From NCBI GenBank assembly GCA_947380915.1, contig CANCSY010000081.1:1-11609 (forward strand): a DNA stretch of 11,609 nt, written 5' to 3'. The stretch's first letter is position 1. Each line of letters opens with the position of its first letter. The notes under the pieces were generated by a model. It searched no databases. It was not told the DNA's origin and was given only the letters and a program-made list of their open reading frames with translations. The DNA comes from Beijerinckiaceae bacterium. GTDB taxonomy: Bacteria > Pseudomonadota > Alphaproteobacteria > Rhizobiales > Beijerinckiaceae. Positions 7,057 through 11,609 of this stretch are shown piece after piece. Made by a program: the position numbers and the translations under genes.

Positions 7057-7659
7057 TCAGCGTGGAAGGCTTGGACGCACAGGATCCTGCTCCAGAAGCC
7101 CATACAGAACATGATCCTGCCAGACCCCGTTGATTTTCAGATAGGCCCGGGCATAGCCCTCGCGGGTGAAGCCGACCCCCTCCAGCAGGCGCATGGAGGC
7201 GGTGTTGTGGGGTAGGCAGGCCGCTTCCAGCCGGTGCAGGCGCAGGGTTTCGAAGGCGAAGCCGGTCGCCGCGCGCACGGCCTTGGCCATGTGGCCCTTG
7301 CCCGCATGGGGCTTGCCCATCCAGTAGCCCAGGGTCGCGCATTGGGCGACACCCCGGCGCACCTGGCCCAGGGTCAGCCCGCCCATCAGCACATCGTCCC
7401 GCGCGCGGAAAATGAAAAAAGGATAGGCGTCGTCGCGGTTTATCTCATCCCCGTGGCGGCGCAGCCTGGCGCGGAAGGCGCTGCGGGTGAGGTCGTCCTT
7501 GCCCCAGGTTGGCTCCCAGGGGATCAGAAAATCCCGGCTGAACTCCCGCACCCAGCGCCATTGGTCGAAATCGCGCATTTCCCCGGGGCGAAGGTAGATC
7601 CCGTCGCCCTTGATGAAATGCGCATTGTCCGTGGAGGGGCCGAGCCGGAAGAGAGCCAT
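7057..7659 (-). CDS. GNAT-family N-acetyltransferase, RimJ-like
   Basis: A 200-residue acetyl-CoA-dependent N-acetyltransferase, cytoplasmic, of the RimJ/RimL branch that acetylates protein N-termini or small amines. Evidence is the GNAT fold sequence pattern: the IYLRPGEMRDFDQW start (about 21-34), then beta strands leading to the acetyl-CoA loop PHAGKGHM (117-124; G120 and G122 of the GxG core), then LRLHRLEAACLPHNTASMRLLEGVGFTREGY (about 139-169 in pieces), which is the typical C-terminal half with Asn152 and Ser155. A ribosomal-protein-alanine target is often assigned to such proteins but is not shown here. The ATG at 7659 lies 9 bases after the M16 peptidase stop with only a weak ribosome binding site, which suggests translational coupling in the thrC unit. 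Confidence 0.9.
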   Translation of the reverse strand: MALFRLGPSTDNAHFIKGDGIYLRPGEMRDFDQWRWVREFSRDFLIPWEPTWGKDDLTRSAFRARLRRHGDEINRDDAYPFFIFRARDDVLMGGLTLGQVRRGVAQCATLGYWMGKPHAGKGHMAKAVRAATGFAFETLRLHRLEAACLPHNTASMRLLEGVGFTREGYARAYLKINGVWQDHVLYGLLEQDPVRPSLPR

Positions 7660-7668
7660 TTGGTAACT

Positions 7669-8928
7669 CTAGAGAAAAGCGAGGCTTTGCGCCACCTTGT
7701 CCGGGCTGGGCGCCTTGCCCGCATCCCCGACCACGGCCACCGTCGGGGGCGTGCGCAGGGCGGCGAGGCCCGCGCCGCGCACATCCTCGAGGGTCAGCGC
7801 GTCGATCTGCGCGATCATCTCGGCGCGGCTCACCAACCGCCCGAGGGCGAGCATCTGGCGGGCGATCTGGTCGGCGCGGGCGGCGGGTGATTCGAGGGCG
7901 GTCAGCAGGGAGACCTTGGCCTGGGCCTTGGCCCGCTGCATCTCCTCGTGGGTGAGGCTCTGGGCGGCGCCTGCGATGCAGTCGAGCGACACCTTGACGA
8001 GTTCGGGCACGTCGCGATGGGAGGCCGCCGCGTAGAAGCCGAAAAGGCCGGTGTCCGCATAGCCCCAGTGGAAGGAGTAGATGGAATAGGCGAGGCCGCG
8101 ATTCTCGCGCACCTCCTGAAACAGTCGCGACGACATGCCCCCGCCCACCGCATTGGCGAAGACATGGGCCGCATAGGTCATGGGATCGTTGTAGGAGGCG
8201 CTCTCGAAGCCGATCACCACATGGGTCTGCTCCAGCTTGCGCTTCTTGCGCAATTCGCCGCCCAGGTAGCGGGCGGGCTCGCTGGTGCTCACAAGGCGCG
8301 GCAGGCCCTCGAAGCGGGCGGCGACTTCATCGACGATGCGCTGATGCTCCAGCGCGCCGGAGGCCGCAACGATAGCGTTGGGGGTTCCATAGTGCCGGGC
8401 GAGATAGGCGCGAAGCGCGGGCGCGTCGAAGCTCGCCACCCGCTCGGGCGTACCCAGAATCGGGCGCCCGATGGGCTGGTGGGGATAGGCGGCGTCGTTG
8501 AAGAGATCGAACACGAGATCGTCGGGCGTATCATGGGCCTCGCCGATCTCCTGCACGATGACGCCCTTTTCCCGCTCCAGTTCGGCCGGATCAAAGGCGC
8601 TGTCGGTGAGAATGTCCGAGAGGATGTCCAGCGCCATGCCGCTGTCTTCCGCCAGGAGGCGCGCCTGATAGGAGGTGTATTCCACGCTGGTGGCCGCGTT
8701 GAGGTCGCCGCCCGCGCTCTCGATCTCCTCGGCTATGGCCCGCGCGCTGCGCCGACCCGTGCCCTTGAAGGCCATATGTTCGAGCAGATGGGAGATGCCA
8801 TGTTCGGCCTCCGCCTCATTGCGCGCGCCAGCCCCCAGCCAGACGCCCAGCGACACCGTCTCGATCTCGCGCATGGCGTGGGTGACGATCCGCAGGCCCG
8901 AGGGCAGGGTGGTGATTTCGACGCTCAT
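7669..8928 (-). CDS. M16-family zinc metallopeptidase (processing-peptidase-like)
   Basis: A 419-residue zinc peptidase of the insulinase/pitrilysin (M16B) group, close in form to the beta subunit of mitochondrial processing peptidase. The inverted zinc motif HLLEH is at 47-51 (H47, E50 catalytic, H51), and the third ligand is E127 in IVQEIGE, 76 residues after H51, as expected. The C-terminal half holds the glycine-rich segment AVGGGMSSRLFQEVRENRG and the LAYSIYSF strand characteristic of the family's second domain. The length is right for a single-chain M16B enzyme. No signal peptide is visible, so it is probably cytoplasmic. The ATG at 8928 shares its A with the last base of the thrC stop (TGATG) and has GGAG upstream, so it is coupled to thrC. 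The natural substrate is unknown. Confidence 0.95.
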   Translation of the reverse strand: MSVEITTLPSGLRIVTHAMREIETVSLGVWLGAGARNEAEAEHGISHLLEHMAFKGTGRRSARAIAEEIESAGGDLNAATSVEYTSYQARLLAEDSGMALDILSDILTDSAFDPAELEREKGVIVQEIGEAHDTPDDLVFDLFNDAAYPHQPIGRPILGTPERVASFDAPALRAYLARHYGTPNAIVAASGALEHQRIVDEVAARFEGLPRLVSTSEPARYLGGELRKKRKLEQTHVVIGFESASYNDPMTYAAHVFANAVGGGMSSRLFQEVRENRGLAYSIYSFHWGYADTGLFGFYAAASHRDVPELVKVSLDCIAGAAQSLTHEEMQRAKAQAKVSLLTALESPAARADQIARQMLALGRLVSRAEMIAQIDALTLEDVRGAGLAALRTPPTVAVVGDAGKAPSPDKVAQSLAFL

Positions 8929-10340
8929 CAGGCTCCGTTTCCAGCCGCGCGGGCGCGCTGTCGGACAAAATGTTCGATGGCCGCCTGATCGTTCGGCAGC
9001 ACGGTGAAATGCTCCTTGCGCTCCATCAGCCCCTCCAGATGGGCGGGCAGGGGCGGGCGCACGCCCGTAGCCGCAAAGACCGCGTCGCCGAATTTCGCGG
9101 GATGGGCCGTGCCCAGCGCCACCATGGGCACATGGGGCGCCTTGGCCAGCGCCTTTCGGGCGCCGTGGACCGCCACGGCGGTATGGGGGTCGAGCAGATA
9201 GCCCGCCTCCTTGTAGACGCGGGCGATCTCCTTGGCGGTGCCGGTCTCGCCCGTGCGCAGGGCGTCGAACTCGCTGCGGATCTTCGCCAGGGGCGCCGCG
9301 TCGATGGAGAAGCGTCCGCCCTGCGCCTGCGCGCCCATGAGGCCGCGAATGGCGCCGGCGTCGCGCCCATAGGCGTCGAACAGCAGGCGCTCGAAATTGG
9401 AGGAGACCTGAATATCCATGGAGGGCGAGGAGGTCGCGTGGACGCCCTTCACCTCATAGGCGCCGCTGTCGAGGGTGCGGGCCAGAATGTCGTTCTCGTT
9501 GGTGGCGATGATGAGCCGGTCGATGGGCAGGCCCATCTGCTTGGCGATATAGCCCGCCAGAATGTCGCCGAAATTGCCGGTGGGAACCGTATAGGACACC
9601 TTGCGGTGCGGCCCGCCCAGCACGGCGGCGCTGGTGAAATAATAGACCGTCTGCGCCACCACCCGCGCCCAGTTGATGGAATTGACGCCCGAGAGGCGCA
9701 AACCATCGCGGAAGCCGTGATTGTTGAAGAGGCCCTTCAGGATCGCCTGGCAATCATCGAAAGTGCCTTCCAGCGCGATGGCGTGAATGTTCGGCGCCTC
9801 CACCGTGGTCATCTGGCGGCGCTGCACGTCCGAGACGCGCCCGTGCGGATACATGATGAAGACATCCACCTGCTCGAGCCCGGAGAAGGCCTCGATGGCG
9901 GCTGCGCCGGTGTCGCCGGAGGTGGCGCCCACGATGGTGGCGCGCTGCCCCTTGGCTTTCAGCGCATGGTCCATCATGCGGCCGAGCAGCTGCATGGCCA
10001 CGTCCTTGAAGGCGAGGGTGGGCCCGTGGAACAGTTCCAGCACGAAGAGATTGTCGCCGATCTGAGCCAGCGGCGTCACCGCCGGATGGCGGAAGGTGGC
10101 GTAGGAGGCCTCCAGCATGGACGTGAAGGCGTCCGCCGCGATCTCCCCGCCCATGAAGGGGCCGATGACCTCTTGCGCCACCTGCGCATAGGGGCGCCCG
10201 GCGAAGCCTGCGATGGTCGCTGCGTCGAGGGTCGGATAGCTTTCCGGCACATAGAGCCCGCCGTCGCGGGCGAGCCCGGCCAGAAGGGCGTCGGTGAAGG
10301 AGAGGGTGGAAGCTTCGCCACGGGTCGAGAGATAGCGCAC
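8928..10340 (-). CDS. thrC: Threonine synthase
   Basis: PLP-dependent cytoplasmic enzyme that converts O-phosphohomoserine to L-threonine, the last step of the pathway that ThrB feeds. The 470 residues fit the longer bacterial/fungal class of threonine synthases. Visible landmarks are the N-terminal MRYLSTRG and DGGLYVPE segments, the PLP lysine K112 in HGPTLAFKDVAMQLLG, the SGDTG loop (141-145) and the phosphate-binding TGNFGD (254-259). The start is a GTG at 10340, preceded by AGGA at six-base spacing; the conserved RYxSTRG begins right after it, so the start is well supported. It heads a tight unit with the M16 peptidase (one-base overlap) and the GNAT protein. Confidence 0.97.
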   Translation of the reverse strand: MRYLSTRGEASTLSFTDALLAGLARDGGLYVPESYPTLDAATIAGFAGRPYAQVAQEVIGPFMGGEIAADAFTSMLEASYATFRHPAVTPLAQIGDNLFVLELFHGPTLAFKDVAMQLLGRMMDHALKAKGQRATIVGATSGDTGAAAIEAFSGLEQVDVFIMYPHGRVSDVQRRQMTTVEAPNIHAIALEGTFDDCQAILKGLFNNHGFRDGLRLSGVNSINWARVVAQTVYYFTSAAVLGGPHRKVSYTVPTGNFGDILAGYIAKQMGLPIDRLIIATNENDILARTLDSGAYEVKGVHATSSPSMDIQVSSNFERLLFDAYGRDAGAIRGLMGAQAQGGRFSIDAAPLAKIRSEFDALRTGETGTAKEIARVYKEAGYLLDPHTAVAVHGARKALAKAPHVPMVALGTAHPAKFGDAVFAATGVRPPLPAHLEGLMERKEHFTVLPNDQAAIEHFVRQRARAAGNGA

Positions 10341-10482
10341 GCTGGATCCTGCTGATGGGCTGCAATGGGCAGGGGTCTAGCACAAAACGGGGCCGCGCAC
10401 AGAGTCCCCATGGACGCGCCGCCAATGGCGAAAGCCGCAGCCATGGTTTATGCAGGGTCTGGATATCGTCATCGGGGGCATC
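10341..10482. promoter_or_regulatory. Divergent region between thrC and the EamA transporter
   Basis: About 140 bases that should carry the promoters of two divergent units. I see no clear -35/-10 pair, riboswitch-like fold or attenuator-type leader peptide for thrC. AGGA just before the thrC GTG is its ribosome binding site. If the transporter starts at the upstream ATG (10450), the gap is shorter by 33 bases. Confidence 0.3.
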
Positions 10483-11400
10483 ATGGGGCAGCAGACAGAG
10501 GCGCCGTCCAGCCAGGACAGGGGATCCGGCGCCAGCCTGTGGCTCAAGACCCTGCCCGCCGTTTTCGTCTTCCTGTGGTCGACGGGCTTCGTGGCGGGCA
10601 AATACGGCATGCCCCATGCGGGGCCCTTCACCTTTCTGAGCATCCGTTATCTCATCGTGATCTTCTTGCTGACCGGCGTGGCGCTGCTGACAAAGGCGCC
10701 ATGGCCAAGGCGCGGCGAGATCACGCCCATCGCGCTTTCCGGTCTTTTCGTCCATGCGGGCTATCTGGGCGGGGTCTTCGCCGCGCTTTCGGTGGGGGTC
10801 GAGGCGGGGGTCATTGCGCTGGTGGTGGGGCTGCAGCCCGTGCTGACGGCGGCTCTGGCCGGGCCCTTGCTGGGCGAGATCGTCACGCGGCGCCAATGGA
10901 TCGGCCTCGCCATGGGGCTGGCGGGGGTGGCGCTGGTGGTGCGCACCAAGCTGGGGCTTGGCATGGGTACGCCGCTGGGCATGGGCCTCGCCATCTTCGC
11001 CATGTTCTCGATCACGGCGGGCACGCTGATCCAGAAACGCTATTGCTCCTTCATGGACCTGCGCAGCGGATCGGTGGTCCAGTTCGTCGCCTCGGCCATC
11101 GTGACCCTGCCGCTGGCGATTTTTCTTGAAGGATTTCGCGTCGATTGGACTGTGGATTTCCTGCTGGCGCTGGGCTGGCTGTGCCTGGTGCTCTCCATCG
11201 GCGCCATCTCGGCCATGTATGTGCTGATTCGCCGGGGAGCGGCGGCGGAAGTGGCGAGCCTGTTCTTCCTGGTGCCCCCGACCACGGCGGTGATCGCCTG
11301 GGCCCTGTTCCACGAAACGCTGGACCCGCTCTCGCTGGGGGGCATGGCGCTGGTGGTGCTGGCGGTGGCGATGGTGACGTATAAGGGGCGGCGCCCCTAA
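10483..11400 (+). CDS. DMT/EamA-family transporter
   Basis: A 305-residue inner-membrane permease of the drug/metabolite transporter superfamily, with two EamA repeats and about ten hydrophobic helices. Family features are PAVFVFLWSTGFVAGKYG in the first helix, then GPFTFLSIRYLIV, the GVIALVVGLQPVLTAALAG segment closing the first repeat, and FFLVPPTTAVIAWALFHE with LGGMALVVLAVAMV closing the second. Such proteins export or import small metabolites; the substrate cannot be read from sequence. The neighbouring thrC makes amino acid export a guess only. I prefer the ATG at 10483, with a G-rich stretch (GGGGG) a few bases upstream; the ATG at 10450 would add 11 residues. It is a different subtype from the partial DMT protein at the left edge. 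Its stop overlaps that of the convergent SURF1 gene. Confidence 0.9.
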   Translation: MGQQTEAPSSQDRGSGASLWLKTLPAVFVFLWSTGFVAGKYGMPHAGPFTFLSIRYLIVIFLLTGVALLTKAPWPRRGEITPIALSGLFVHAGYLGGVFAALSVGVEAGVIALVVGLQPVLTAALAGPLLGEIVTRRQWIGLAMGLAGVALVVRTKLGLGMGTPLGMGLAIFAMFSITAGTLIQKRYCSFMDLRSGSVVQFVASAIVTLPLAIFLEGFRVDWTVDFLLALGWLCLVLSIGAISAMYVLIRRGAAAEVASLFFLVPPTTAVIAWALFHETLDPLSLGGMALVVLAVAMVTYKGRRP

Positions 11401-11609
11401 CCCCGCCTCCTCCTCCACATGAAATACCCGAACACCCCCGCCAGCGTCCCCGCCAGCCCGAACCATGTGCCCGCATAGGACAGGTGGTTGTTGGGGATGT
11501 CGAAGACCGTCGCGCCGCCTGCGGGCAGGCCGGGGGCGGCGGCGTGGGCGTCCTCGTCGAGGGAGAAGGGGGCGGGGTTGGGCAGGCCCAGCGCCGCGCC
11601 TATGGCGAG
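11397..11609 (-). CDS. SURF1-family cytochrome oxidase assembly protein, C-terminal part (runs off right edge)
   Basis: The last 70 residues of a SURF1/Shy1-like inner-membrane protein that helps assemble the haem-copper cytochrome c oxidase; the start is beyond the window. I translated it by hand, and the stop is TAG at 11399-11397. Family hallmarks are PNNHLSYAGTWFGLAG (residues 39-54 of the fragment), matching the conserved NNHLxYAxTWF motif that precedes the second membrane helix. That helix (GLAGTLAGVFGYFMW) is followed by a basic tail, RRRRG. SURF1 proteins have one helix at each end, and only the C-terminal one is here. The gene ends tail to tail with the EamA transporter, overlapping it by four bases. 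In many alphaproteobacteria SURF1 closes the cytochrome oxidase cluster and lies near thrB or thrC, as here. Confidence 0.9.
   Translation of the reverse strand, partial: LAIGAALGLPNPAPFSLDEDAHAAAPGLPAGGATVFDIPNNHLSYAGTWFGLAGTLAGVFGYFMWRRRRG

Noticed and set aside
8970..10355. A 461-codon plus-strand frame opposite thrC
   Set aside because: Antisense mirror of thrC with H/G/R-rich composition and no family match.
10341..10482. Possible threonine attenuator or riboswitch before thrC
   Set aside because: No leader peptide rich in Thr or Ile codons and no terminator-like hairpin is visible in the gap.
9754..11466. A 570-codon minus-strand frame across the EamA gene and the start of thrC
   Set aside because: It is antisense to the transporter and in the wrong frame for thrC, with low-complexity H/R/Q-rich sequence. 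The thrC and EamA frames are both strongly supported.
1..11609. Mobile elements, CRISPR arrays, toxin-antitoxin or phage-defence genes
   Set aside because: No transposase or integrase, no repeat-spacer pattern and no defence-like domains; all large supported frames are housekeeping, transport or signalling families.

Overview
The window is chromosomal DNA from a GC-rich alphaproteobacterium, most likely of the Hyphomicrobiales (Rhizobiales) type. This rests on gene content and protein style: a class-II (kinase-fold) ThrB followed by rnhA, a SURF1 gene near thrC and an M16 peptidase, and a YqgE next to a stand-alone DsbD N-terminal-like domain. Coding density is very high, every intergenic gap is under 150 bases, and I see no mobile element, CRISPR array, tRNA or rRNA. 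It looks like conserved core genome rather than an accessory island.

Layout from left to right. A DMT/EamA permease (N-terminal part only) leaves the left edge on the minus strand. Divergent from it, thrB (homoserine kinase) and rnhA (RNase HI) are translationally coupled by an ATGA overlap on the plus strand, behind a fair sigma70-like promoter. A strong palindrome separates them from a convergent minus-strand redox pair: a DsbD-alpha-like secreted protein followed by a Prx5-type peroxiredoxin. YqgE/AlgH (plus) is divergent from that pair and convergent with a large minus-strand membrane protein. That protein has a 7TM sensor module, then PAS, GGDEF and EAL domains, with both c-di-GMP signature motifs degenerate.

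Upstream of it on the same strand are a RimJ-like GNAT acetyltransferase, an M16 zinc peptidase (mitochondrial-processing-peptidase-like) and thrC (threonine synthase). These three are tightly packed: thrC and the peptidase gene share one base, and the peptidase-to-GNAT gap is 9 bases. Divergent from thrC is a second EamA-type transporter on the plus strand. Its stop codon overlaps the stop of a convergent SURF1 gene (C-terminal part only) that leaves the right edge.

Functionally, the two last steps of threonine synthesis (ThrB, ThrC) are both present but in separate transcription units about 7.6 kb apart. The DsbD-like protein and the peroxiredoxin are a plausible thiol-redox pair. SURF1 marks the edge of a cytochrome c oxidase assembly cluster. 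The most interesting item is the degenerate GGDEF/EAL protein, which looks more like a c-di-GMP-binding or scaffolding membrane receptor than an enzyme. I found no clear candidate for a wholly new system.
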